NCBI RefSeq assembly: GCF_002252585.1
Contig: NZ_NQLD01000012.1
Source of the DNA: Methanocatella intestini
Lineage (GTDB): Archaea > Methanobacteriota > Methanobacteria > Methanobacteriales > Methanobacteriaceae
Direction: 5' to 3' (one strand)
DNA length: 64,000 nt
The position numbers and the translations under genes are program-made. Of this stretch, positions 7,177 to 15,639 are shown in pieces. The notes under the pieces are model-generated. The model searched no databases, had not been told where the DNA came from, and saw only the letters and a program-made list of their open reading frames with translations. Numbering within the stretch: position 1 is the first letter of the stretch; every line of letters begins with the position of its first letter.

Positions 7177-8874
7177 ATGAGTGTTTACATGAATTTTAAG
7201 TATGTCATTGTATTATTTATTTTAGTTTTAGTTAGTTCTGTATCTTTTGTATCAGCTACAGATTCATCATTTTCTGAAATAGATAATGCTAATTTTAAAA
7301 GTAATCAGAGTTTATATGAAGATTTAGAAGTACAGGACACTAATAAAATAGAAAATAATTTTGATTTAAAAAAGGTTAATTCTGATTTTATTGAAGATAC
7401 TAGCAATATAACTGAAGAGTATAGTATCAATATTAAAAATATTACTATTGGAAATGGAACTAATAATACAAATATTTTTAAAACAGTAATTAAAGGAGAT
7501 GATATATCTATAACAAATTCAAATAATCTTCCAATTACTATTAAAACATACACTACAACTATTTATCAAACAGAACAGCTTAATTTGTATCTTTTAACAT
7601 CAAGTGGAAGAGTGATATTAAATAATCAACCAATAACTATCACTTTAAATGGTGTTTCATATACTAAATATTTTGATGAAAACGGAATTGCTTCTATAAA
7701 TATAAATTTATTGGCACGTTCAACACCGTATTCAGTTAACTGCTATTTTTCAGGCTATGGTAATTTTTTATCATCTTCATTATCCTTTAATATGAAAGTT
7801 ATACAAAAAAGTGTTAATTTATATTATTTAACAAATGTGGTTAATAAAGGTGTTAGTGACGAAGGATTTAGGGTAAAACTAATTGATCAATTTAAAGTCC
7901 CAGTCGGAAATAAAGTAGTTAAAATTAAAATAAATGGTGTTACTTATTCAAAAAATTCTAATAGCCGGGGCATTGCAAATTTAAATATTAATCTTAATCC
8001 TGGAATATATAGTGTTGATTATTGGTATGATAATGAAGAAAAAGGATATAGTTCTTTAGCTAAGCAAACAGTGAGTTTAACGGTAAAAAATGATGGTAAT
8101 AATTTAATTAAAACAACAATTTCACGTTTAAATTATACAATTCAAGAATCTGGTGAAATTTCAATTAAACTATCTGATGTAAATGGAAATCCAATTTCAA
8201 ACAAAAATATAAAATTATTTTTGGATAATTATAATTTAATATCTAGTAATACAAATAATGAAGGTATAGCTTATTTTAACCTATTTGGTACTAGTTTTCT
8301 TAATACTGTAATTACTTTTGTTTTTGAGGGAGATTCTGTTTATAGAGCTACAGGAGTTGCTGATACATACATAGGTATTGAAAAAAGTACATCTAATAAA
8401 TATTCTTCTTCAGATTCAAATGGTGGATCAAACATACCATTATCTTATTATAAAACATATTATAATGTATATGATAATTATACTAGTGCATATATTCAAA
8501 AATTAGCTAGTACATTAACTGCATCATGTAATGATGATTTAGAAAAAACAATGGCAATTCATCATTATGTGTATATGATAAATTATGAAAATTATGGTAA
8601 TCATAAATATGGGGGAAAAGAAAGTTTGCTTAGATATGCTGGAAATTGTCTTGATAAAACTTCTGCTTTTGTAACATTATTAAGGGCAGTTAATATTCCT
8701 GTTCGTTATGTTTTAGGTGATAATTTTCCTTCATCTACTGAGGGTCATGCATGGGCACAAGTTTGTTTTGATAATACATGGGTTGTTTCAGAAGTAACTA
8801 ATACTCTTTTATTTGGGGATTGGGAACATGGTGCATCATATTCAAATAAACAATATGGTGTAATTGTTTCTTAA
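7177..8874 (+). CDS. Secreted repeat protein with C-terminal transglutaminase-like domain
   Basis: 565 residues: signal peptide (about residues 1-27), a low-complexity Asn-rich stretch, three Ig-like or ALP-type repeats (about residues 120-400), then a papain-like transglutaminase core. Cys491 lies in YAGNCLDKTSAF and His524 in EGHAWAQV. The position that is normally Asp in the family (W-V-x-V-D-P-T) reads W-V-V-S-E-V-T, giving Glu539. The fold is shared with the pseudomurein endoisopeptidases PeiW and PeiP, so cleavage or remodelling of the pseudomurein wall, or crosslinking of surface proteins, are both possible (inference). No transmembrane anchor is seen. A second ATG at 7189 gives a cleaner signal peptide, and neither start has a good ribosome binding site. 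Confidence 0.8.
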   Translation: MSVYMNFKYVIVLFILVLVSSVSFVSATDSSFSEIDNANFKSNQSLYEDLEVQDTNKIENNFDLKKVNSDFIEDTSNITEEYSINIKNITIGNGTNNTNIFKTVIKGDDISITNSNNLPITIKTYTTTIYQTEQLNLYLLTSSGRVILNNQPITITLNGVSYTKYFDENGIASININLLARSTPYSVNCYFSGYGNFLSSSLSFNMKVIQKSVNLYYLTNVVNKGVSDEGFRVKLIDQFKVPVGNKVVKIKINGVTYSKNSNSRGIANLNINLNPGIYSVDYWYDNEEKGYSSLAKQTVSLTVKNDGNNLIKTTISRLNYTIQESGEISIKLSDVNGNPISNKNIKLFLDNYNLISSNTNNEGIAYFNLFGTSFLNTVITFVFEGDSVYRATGVADTYIGIEKSTSNKYSSSDSNGGSNIPLSYYKTYYNVYDNYTSAYIQKLASTLTASCNDDLEKTMAIHHYVYMINYENYGNHKYGGKESLLRYAGNCLDKTSAFVTLLRAVNIPVRYVLGDNFPSSTEGHAWAQVCFDNTWVVSEVTNTLLFGDWEHGASYSNKQYGVIVS

Positions 8875-8982
8875 ATTATACTTTTTTAATTTTCTTTTTT
8901 TGAGTCTGTAAAATTTTTACATAATTTTTCCTAAAATTTAGATAGTAAAATATATATGCCATCATTGTAAAATATATTTAAC

Positions 8983-9007
8983 ATAGTACTAAGTTATAAT
9001 GTACTAT
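8983..9007 (+). promoter_or_regulatory. Inverted repeat in the promoter region of the 345-aa ALP gene
   Basis: ATAGTAC (8983-8989) and GTACTAT (9001-9007) are perfect inverse copies around an 11-base AT spacer. The element ends 22 bases before the ATG at 9030, near the expected transcript start below a TATA-like AAATATATTTA. It could be an operator. Confidence 0.35.
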
Positions 9008-9029
9008 TTGAAAAAGCAAGGATGATGCT

Positions 9030-10067
9030 ATGAAATTTAAAAAAACATTTTTAATTTTATTATTCGCATTAACTATCTTTTCAATTTCTGCTGTAAGTGC
9101 TGAAGATGTTGATTCCAATAATACTTATGAAGTATCTTTAGATTCAGCTGAAATTTTAATGTCTGGAGAAATAACTGAAATGCCAGTTAAAGACACTCCA
9201 GTAGAACAAACAGGTATTATTTCAGAGAATATGACTAAACATTATGGAGATGATGCTCCGTTTTGTGCTAATTTCACTGATAAAAACGGCACTCCATTAG
9301 CTAATGAAACTGTAACTTTCACAATTAATAATGTAAGTTATAATAAAACTACAGATTCTGATGGTGTTGCTAAATTAAATATTACTTTAGAGTCTGGAAA
9401 ATATATTATAGCTACTTACAATCCGTCTACTAATAAAACAGCAATCAACACTATAAATATTTTATCAGGTATTGAAGGTAAGGATATTACTAAATTCTGT
9501 AGAAATGGAACTCACTACATTGCTAAATTATACGATAAAACAGGTAAAGCATTAGTTAATCAAACAGTTCGTTTTAATATTCATGGAGTATTTTACAACC
9601 GAACTACTGATGAAAATGGAAGAGTTATATTAAATATTAGTCTGGATCCAGGCAAATATGTTATAACTGTTTATAATTTAGTCACTGGTGAACAGGCAGC
9701 AAATAATGTTACTGTATTATCAAGAATGACAATGGTTGATTTAGTTCAAAAATCTAAAGACATGATAACATATGTAAGGGATTATCACAGTGTCGGATGT
9801 TTGGTTACTGTTCTTGATGATTTGGGAAAACCTTTAGCTAATCAGAATGTAACATTAAATGTTAACGGAATAATCCAAAATAAAACCACAGGCGGAAACG
9901 GAACAGTTGAAGTATGGTTTGCTTTAAAAGAGTATAAAGAATATAATATTTGTACTGCAACTTCTGGAAACTTTTTTGTTTCACAAAAGCTTTTAACAAA
10001 TAGGGCTTTTATTACAGGAGATGATTCAAAATATCAGCCATCTGCTGTGAATGCGGGTAAAATATAA
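9030..10067 (+). CDS. Secreted adhesin-like repeat protein (345 aa)
   Basis: The signal peptide (MKFKKTFLILLFALTIFSISAVSA) is closely similar to that of the ALP at 5316. It is followed by a short acidic segment and three repeats of the same 85-residue beta-sandwich type (KHYGDDAPFCANFTDKNGTP, KFCRNGTHYIAKLYDKTGKA, YVRDYHSVGCLVTVLDDLGK). The third repeat is divergent and shortened, and the protein then stops without a membrane anchor. Several N-X-T sequons are present. GGATGATG before the ATG acts as ribosome binding site. It is a paralogue of the 531-residue protein and was probably formed by local duplication with loss of repeats. Confidence 0.8.
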   Translation: MKFKKTFLILLFALTIFSISAVSAEDVDSNNTYEVSLDSAEILMSGEITEMPVKDTPVEQTGIISENMTKHYGDDAPFCANFTDKNGTPLANETVTFTINNVSYNKTTDSDGVAKLNITLESGKYIIATYNPSTNKTAINTINILSGIEGKDITKFCRNGTHYIAKLYDKTGKALVNQTVRFNIHGVFYNRTTDENGRVILNISLDPGKYVITVYNLVTGEQAANNVTVLSRMTMVDLVQKSKDMITYVRDYHSVGCLVTVLDDLGKPLANQNVTLNVNGIIQNKTTGGNGTVEVWFALKEYKEYNICTATSGNFFVSQKLLTNRAFITGDDSKYQPSAVNAGKI

Positions 10068-10073
10068 TTTTTT

Positions 10074-10100
10074 GAAAGTTATTTAACTTTCATTTCTTTT
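10074..10100 (+). terminator. GAAAGTTA/TAACTTTC hairpin with T-run
   Basis: An eight-pair stem at 10074-10091 with a two-base loop, then a T-rich tail. It directly follows the stop of the ALP gene. Confidence 0.6.
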
Positions 10101-10143
10101 TTTCTAAAAACTTATTTAATCTATAAAACTTATATTATTATTC

Positions 10144-11064
10144 ATGACTTTAAAGGTCTCAGATATTGGTGAAAAGGAATTAATTAAGTATATTCTAGCT
10201 AATTGTAAAACTATAACTCCAGATGACACTGCAGTTACTCCAATAGCTAATACTAATTTAATTTCTACTTGTGATATGCTTATTCAATCAAAGCATTTTC
10301 CTGAAAACATGTCTTATTTTCAAATGGGTTTTAAAAGTGTAACTGTTAATGTCAGTGATTTGGCAGCTATGGGAGCTACTCCTTTAGGCTTTTTATTGTC
10401 AATAGCTCTTCCAAAAGACTTTGAAGTTGATAATTTTAAACAAATCATTAAAGGAGTTCTGAAAGCCTGCGAATATTATGATATTTCTTTAATTGGGGGA
10501 GATACTAATGAAGCCAGTGAAATTATAATATCCGGAACTGCACTTGGTCTTTGTGATAGTCCATTAATGAAAAACACTTCTAAAAAAGGGGATCTGGTAG
10601 TTTTAACAGGTAAGATTGGACTTGCTGCTTTAGGTTTTAATTTGGAAGATAAGAACATATACACTAAAAAGGCTTTGGAACCAATAGCTAAGATTAAAGA
10701 AGGAATTAATATTAAAAATGCTGGTGGAACTTCAGCTACTGATATTACTGACGGGTTAGCTAGTGAACTTTATGAAATGAAAAGGGAAGATATTGGATTT
10801 ATGATTTATGAAGACAAATTAAATGTTTCCAGTGAATTCAAGTCACTGGCTAATGAGATGAATCTTGATTATCTTGATTTGCTTTTCCATGTTGGCGAAG
10901 ATTTTGAACTTGTTTTTACAATAGATAGAAAGAATTTAGACAAGTTAGATTTTAATTATCAGGTTATTGGTGAAGTTACTGATTCCAAAAAGGTTGAAAT
11001 TACATTAAGTGATTCTACAGTTAAAGAAATTACATCCAGAGGATATGATCATTATGTTAGTTAG
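10144..11064 (+). CDS. thiL: Thiamine-monophosphate kinase
   Basis: 306 residues of the PurM/ThiL ATP-binding fold. Recognisable ThiL motifs in order: D-D-T-A-V near residue 28, TCDMLIQSKHF for the TMP/metal loop, TVNVSDLAAMGATPLG, and LIGGDTNEA with the Mg2+-binding Asp. The C-terminal half has TDITDGLASELY and FHVGEDFELVFTI. It phosphorylates thiamine monophosphate to thiamine diphosphate in the cytoplasm. The length is normal for the family. The radical SAM gene downstream starts inside its last codons, so the two are probably one transcript. Confidence 0.9.
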   Translation: MTLKVSDIGEKELIKYILANCKTITPDDTAVTPIANTNLISTCDMLIQSKHFPENMSYFQMGFKSVTVNVSDLAAMGATPLGFLLSIALPKDFEVDNFKQIIKGVLKACEYYDISLIGGDTNEASEIIISGTALGLCDSPLMKNTSKKGDLVVLTGKIGLAALGFNLEDKNIYTKKALEPIAKIKEGINIKNAGGTSATDITDGLASELYEMKREDIGFMIYEDKLNVSSEFKSLANEMNLDYLDLLFHVGEDFELVFTIDRKNLDKLDFNYQVIGEVTDSKKVEITLSDSTVKEITSRGYDHYVS

Positions 11065-12055
11065 CAGTAATCTTTTTAAGAAAAGTTCCAAGTCACGAAA
11101 AGTAAGATGTGAGATTTGCGCCAATTACTGTAAAATAGCTGACGGGTCTTATGGAATTTGTAAACAGCATAAAAACATTAATGGAGAGTTATTTGATGAA
11201 AGTTTTGGAGTAGTCTCTTCTTTAAATGCTGATCCTATTGAAAAAAAGCCGCTATATCATTTTTTACCTGGAACTTTAACATACTCTGTAGGTGGTTTTG
11301 GGTGTAATATGGGCTGTTTGCACTGTCAGAACTACATGATTTCACAGGAATTTGATAAAATTTCTGATAGGTTTAATATACTTCCAGAAACAATTGTGGA
11401 AAATGCAATTAATCAAGGTTGTAAGTCAATTGCATGGACCTATAATGAACCTACTATACATTTACCATTCAACAAAAAAACTTCACTGCTGGCTAAAAGG
11501 AAAAATCTTAAAATTGTCTATGTAAGTAACGGGTATATGTCTGATCAGTCTTTAAGCGAAATTTTAAATTTTGTTGATGCGTTCAATATAGACTTGAAAT
11601 CCATGTCTCAAAATTTTTATAAAAAAATATGCAAGGCAGATTTAAACATTGTTTTAAATAACTTAAAAAGAATTTATGATGCAGATAAACACCTGGAAAT
11701 TACAAATCTGCTTATAAATGGATATAATGATTCAACAGAAGAAATTACAAAATTAGCTAATTTCATTGCTGATAATCTAGGTTGTGATATTCCGCTGCAT
11801 TTTTCAAGAGCATTTCCATACTATAAATTAAATGATATTCTACCAACAGCTGAAGATAAGTTATTTGAAGCTAAAAGAATAGCTGATGACTGCGGGCTTG
11901 AATATGTTTATATTGGAAATTTAGATTGTGATACAAATACTTACTGTCCTGATTGTGGTGAAATCCTTTTAAAAAGAAATAATTATTCTACAGAAGTTTT
12001 AAATAATGATAAAAAATGCATAAAATGTGGAAAAGAATTAAATATCAGGTTTTAA
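11054..12055 (+). CDS. amrS: Radical SAM enzyme of the AmmeMemoRadiSam (AmrS) type
   Basis: 333 residues from the ATG at 11054, which has AGAGGAT just upstream; a GTG at 11009 and an ATG at 11045 are alternatives. The cluster-binding motif is CNMGCLHC (C-x3-C-x2-C) in a PflA-like context, followed by AWTYNEPTIH. There is an N-terminal Cys set (CEICANYCKIADGSYGIC) and a C-terminal zinc-knuckle pair (CPDCGE, CIKCGK). This arrangement matches the AmmeMemoRadiSam radical SAM protein, a homologue of glycyl-radical-enzyme activases. The AMMECR1 and MEMO partners are not in the window. Substrate unknown. The 3' end overlaps the convergent membrane-protein gene by 11 bases. Confidence 0.85.
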   Translation: MLVSSNLFKKSSKSRKVRCEICANYCKIADGSYGICKQHKNINGELFDESFGVVSSLNADPIEKKPLYHFLPGTLTYSVGGFGCNMGCLHCQNYMISQEFDKISDRFNILPETIVENAINQGCKSIAWTYNEPTIHLPFNKKTSLLAKRKNLKIVYVSNGYMSDQSLSEILNFVDAFNIDLKSMSQNFYKKICKADLNIVLNNLKRIYDADKHLEITNLLINGYNDSTEEITKLANFIADNLGCDIPLHFSRAFPYYKLNDILPTAEDKLFEAKRIADDCGLEYVYIGNLDCDTNTYCPDCGEILLKRNNYSTEVLNNDKKCIKCGKELNIRF

Positions 12056-13307
12056 TTCTTTTTTCTATAATTTGTTTAATGAATATAAGAATAGCTAACA
12101 TATTTCCATAATAAAAGAATATGTACATTCTCTCCATTGACGGAATTGATGGAGTAAAACCAAACATTATTGTAGAGGCAAATCCAACAAACATTATACT
12201 GTATACTGGCCATAAAACACTTTTTTGATTTTTATAGATTATATATAATCCATATAGGAATGTCATAATAAAAATTCCATAAATTGTTAAGCTTAAAATC
12301 ATTCTTTTTAAACTTATTGGAACATAACCGTAGCGAGTAATATTGGCATTCATTATTTGAAGAAGCATTAAGTTATCAGTTAGTGTAAGAATCCAAAATC
12401 CACTAGCTATTATAAAGGGAATTAAAGATATCATTGCTTTTTTCTTATTTTTAGTAAGTAAATAAACACTTACTGCAATAATTCCCAGTAATATTAATGT
12501 TGTAAGATCACACCATGTAACACATCTGTTTATAATAGAGGATAGACCAATATTTAGTTTATTTAGTAAATTTAGCTGTAAATAATCATGAAACCATTTT
12601 AATTCTGAAATAAATCGTTTAGGAACTCCTGGACAGATAATAGTATTAATAATTCCTATAACTGCTGATAATCCTATTAAATAACATTTTTTATTGATTT
12701 CTGTTTTATAGTTAAACAGATAATACAGTACAAACAATCCGAGTAAAATAACAGCTAGCTGTTCGTTATTTACTGCAAACAGCAGACAAAGTACTGAAAT
12801 TATATAAGCTAATATTCTTTTTATTTTGCAGGTATCATTTGCAGTATAATTTTTTAAAATATATATAGCCAGTAATCCGCTGAACAATGGCCAGGCATAA
12901 TTAATACTAGTTGTAATAAATCCGGCTGAGCTTAAAGCATAATAACTTGAAAATATAAATGATAAGCACAATATGCAAGATAATGTAGCATAAAAAATCT
13001 TATTTTTACCGTCAATGAGTTTAAAAGTTAATATGCCAATAAACGTGAAAATTAAACTGTCTAAATACCACCAAAGTATAAGTGGCAATTGTAAAATATG
13101 ACATAAAACATATTCAATCAGTGTTCTGGAGCTCCAGATATAATATCTTTCTGTAACAAAGCTTATAATATCTGATTCCTGAGGAATGGTATAAAAAAAT
13201 AAGTCATCTATCGATAATCCAATCGAATGATGCCAATCCAATAAAATTAGAAATAAAAATAGAAAAGGTAATAAGAATAAATAATTCTTATACTTTTTAA
13301 TATTCAT
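12045..13307 (-). CDS. Polytopic membrane protein, DUF6056-like
   Basis: 420 residues with about eleven membrane helices. The N-terminal loop after the first helix carries paired Asp (SIDDLFFY) and then W-S-S-R-T-L-I-E-Y, as in GT-C-like polyprenol-dependent sugar transferases and DUF6056 proteins. It begins 2 bases after the ubiD stop, so it is the last gene of purE-ubiD-this gene. Function not established; a role in surface polymer synthesis is plausible because other GT-C-type genes lie nearby. Confidence 0.6.
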   Translation of the reverse strand: MNIKKYKNYLFLLPFLFLFLILLDWHHSIGLSIDDLFFYTIPQESDIISFVTERYYIWSSRTLIEYVLCHILQLPLILWWYLDSLIFTFIGILTFKLIDGKNKIFYATLSCILCLSFIFSSYYALSSAGFITTSINYAWPLFSGLLAIYILKNYTANDTCKIKRILAYIISVLCLLFAVNNEQLAVILLGLFVLYYLFNYKTEINKKCYLIGLSAVIGIINTIICPGVPKRFISELKWFHDYLQLNLLNKLNIGLSSIINRCVTWCDLTTLILLGIIAVSVYLLTKNKKKAMISLIPFIIASGFWILTLTDNLMLLQIMNANITRYGYVPISLKRMILSLTIYGIFIMTFLYGLYIIYKNQKSVLWPVYSIMFVGFASTIMFGFTPSIPSMERMYIFFYYGNMLAILIFIKQIIEKRIKT

Positions 13308-13309
13308 AA

Positions 13310-14566
13310 TTACTCTCCAAAACTAACTCTTTCAAATTTATCTAAGGTTTTTAAGGATTTGGTAGCATCCAAACCTATTTTTGTTGTTGTACCGTCACTT
13401 TGGGCTACTGGATCAAGAGATGAACCACGTACATTAGGAACAATCATTAAATCTCTGTCTCCTTTTACACGGGTAGCTATTGCATATTCAATATCCTGAG
13501 GATCAAACACGTCTACATCAGTGTCTACAACAACTGCATGTTTAAGTGAAGGATGTGCAGACAGTGCAGCCATAATTGCATTTTTTCCGTCTCCTTCTGT
13601 TTGTTTGTTAATGGAAATAGCTGCATGTAGCCAGCAACAACCTCCTTCTGTTAAAACAACATTTTCAACAGTTGGAACTGCATTTTTAACAGATTTAAAA
13701 ATTCTAGGTTCCTGAGGAAGGCCCTGCAATAATTTATGTTCAAATCCAGCAGGTAGAATTCCATGATAATAAGGATTGTCCTTTTTAATATGCATTTTGC
13801 TTAAGCTGATAACTGGCTGATCACGAATAATATCATAAGTATCAGTTAAATCTACAAATGGACCTTCTGGTGTAGTTTCACTTACAGATATTTTACCTTC
13901 TAAAATAATGTCTGCCTGAGGAACTTCCAAGTCTCCGCATTTAATTAGGGTCAGTTCTCCATTTTTAAATGCATTAGCTACATCCATTTCATTGTAATCA
14001 ATTGGGATTGAAGTTGTACTTGCAAGTAAAATTGCAGGATCCATTCCAATAGCAATTGCAATTTCCAGATCTTTGCCTAATTTTTGGGCTTTTTGGAAAT
14101 AAGTGTAGAGATTTCTTGGAACAATCCTAATAGCTAATCTTTTATCATCTAAAACAAGCATTCTGTGAATTGATGCATTTTGAATGCCAGTTTCAGGGTC
14201 ACGTGCAAATACTACGCCTGCAGTAATGTACTTTCCGCCGTCTCTTTTATAATGAGTTAAAATAGGTATTTTATCTAAATTAGCTTCTGTAGTGTTATAA
14301 TCTGAAAAGTCAGTAAATTTATCTACTTTAATTGGATTATCACTAGCTTCTATAATTTTTTGAGTAATTTCACTTACTTCACAATTAATAGATTTAGCTA
14401 TTTTTTCTCTTGTATTGCAGATTCCGGAAATAATTGGCAAATCATATCCTTTTACATTTTTTATAATAACAGTGTCTTTAGGATATTTCCTTAACTCTTT
14501 GGCTACTTCAAATTCACTTGAAAGCTCTGCTGTTATTTCAATAATGTTTTCATCTTTAATATCCAT
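13310..14566 (-). CDS. UbiD-family decarboxylase
   Basis: 418 residues of the UbiD fold, with GKYITAGVVFARDPETGIQNASIHRM for the prenyl-FMN and metal site and a conserved late E-G-P-F-V-D-L-T-D-T-Y. UbiD enzymes decarboxylate unsaturated acids using prenylated FMN made by UbiX. In archaea lacking the classical mevalonate route, a UbiD homologue decarboxylates trans-anhydromevalonate phosphate to isopentenyl phosphate; that role is the best candidate but is inference here. It follows purE with 9 bases between, and GGGATAATT precedes its ATG. Confidence 0.8.
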   Translation of the reverse strand: MDIKDENIIEITAELSSEFEVAKELRKYPKDTVIIKNVKGYDLPIISGICNTREKIAKSINCEVSEITQKIIEASDNPIKVDKFTDFSDYNTTEANLDKIPILTHYKRDGGKYITAGVVFARDPETGIQNASIHRMLVLDDKRLAIRIVPRNLYTYFQKAQKLGKDLEIAIAIGMDPAILLASTTSIPIDYNEMDVANAFKNGELTLIKCGDLEVPQADIILEGKISVSETTPEGPFVDLTDTYDIIRDQPVISLSKMHIKKDNPYYHGILPAGFEHKLLQGLPQEPRIFKSVKNAVPTVENVVLTEGGCCWLHAAISINKQTEGDGKNAIMAALSAHPSLKHAVVVDTDVDVFDPQDIEYAIATRVKGDRDLMIVPNVRGSSLDPVAQSDGTTTKIGLDATKSLKTLDKFERVSFGE

Positions 14567-14575
14567 AATTATCCC

Positions 14576-15595
14576 TTATAAGTTGATTTTTTTATTTTTT
14601 AATTTTTCTAAAAGCTCTAAAAGAACAGGATTGTTAATAGAAAGTATTTCACCACTTAAAACAGCTGCATTCCGACCATTGTTAACACCAACAGTAGCTA
14701 CAGGCACTCCCGGAGGCATATTTACAGTTGAAAGAAGGTAATTGTTTCCAAGTTCGTTTTCACATGGAACTCCAATAACCGGCTTTTCAGTAAGACCTAC
14801 AAGACCTCCACTTACTTGAGAAGAATTGGAATTGATTCCAATAAATATTTTAGCATTTTTCATAGTGTTTACATATGCTCTGAATTTTTTGCCTGATCTG
14901 ATTGGACAAATTACTTGCATATCATAAGGTATTTTAAGTCTGTCTAGTGTAACACTTACTTTTTTTCCAGTAATCAAATCAGTATGTCTTCCAACAATAA
15001 TAACTACATCTGCATCTTTATTAATGCAGCTGCCTTTAAATTCTTCTGTAGATTCATTTAATTCAAGATTTTTAATCCTTAAAAAGTCATTAGTAATATG
15101 TGGATTGTCTATTTTTTGAACAATTTCTTCATTGCTTCTAATAACTTTTTGCTTGTATTCCTCTTTTAGTTCTATTACTTTTCTGCGTATGTCCTCGTCA
15201 TAAAGTCCTAAGATTTGTGCAGCTAAAATAGCTCCGTTATCTCCCCTGTCAATTCCAACAGTAGCTACTGGAGAAGGATAAGGCATTTGGACTGAAGAAT
15301 ATAGTGCATCCAGTCCGCTAACTTTAACATCTACAGGAACTCCAATAACCGGTTTGTGAGTATATGCAGCTATTGCTCCTGGAAGGTGAGCAGCTAATCC
15401 TGCAATTCCAATAAATACTTTTATACCTGCATTGGTTCCCTGTACAACAAGTTCTCTTACAAGATCAGGTGTTCTATGTGCTGAAGCTATTTTCAAACTA
15501 TATGGTATTTCAAGTTTTTCCAAAATCTTCATACTTTTTTCAGCAATAGCAATATCTGACCCACTTCCCAGAATTATCATTACTTTTGGTGTCAT
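14576..15595 (-). CDS. purE: Tandem-domain PurE (AIR/N5-CAIR carboxylase family)
   Basis: 339 residues, about twice the size of a normal PurE. The first domain (about 1-160) has the intact active-site motifs GSGSD and SAHRTP, plus IAGLAAHLPG and GVPVDVKVSGLDALYSSVQMP. The second (about 180-335) keeps the fold and the ending VPVATVGVNNGRNAAVL, but has GRHTD in place of GSGSD and CPIRSGKK in place of SAHRTP, so it is probably non-catalytic or altered. PurE makes carboxyaminoimidazole ribotide in purine synthesis. First gene of purE-ubiD-membrane protein. Confidence 0.9.
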   Translation of the reverse strand: MTPKVMIILGSGSDIAIAEKSMKILEKLEIPYSLKIASAHRTPDLVRELVVQGTNAGIKVFIGIAGLAAHLPGAIAAYTHKPVIGVPVDVKVSGLDALYSSVQMPYPSPVATVGIDRGDNGAILAAQILGLYDEDIRRKVIELKEEYKQKVIRSNEEIVQKIDNPHITNDFLRIKNLELNESTEEFKGSCINKDADVVIIVGRHTDLITGKKVSVTLDRLKIPYDMQVICPIRSGKKFRAYVNTMKNAKIFIGINSNSSQVSGGLVGLTEKPVIGVPCENELGNNYLLSTVNMPPGVPVATVGVNNGRNAAVLSGEILSINNPVLLELLEKLKNKKINL

Positions 15596-15639
15596 TTTAA
15601 AATACCCTCTTTAATAATTGATATTTGTTTAATTATATA

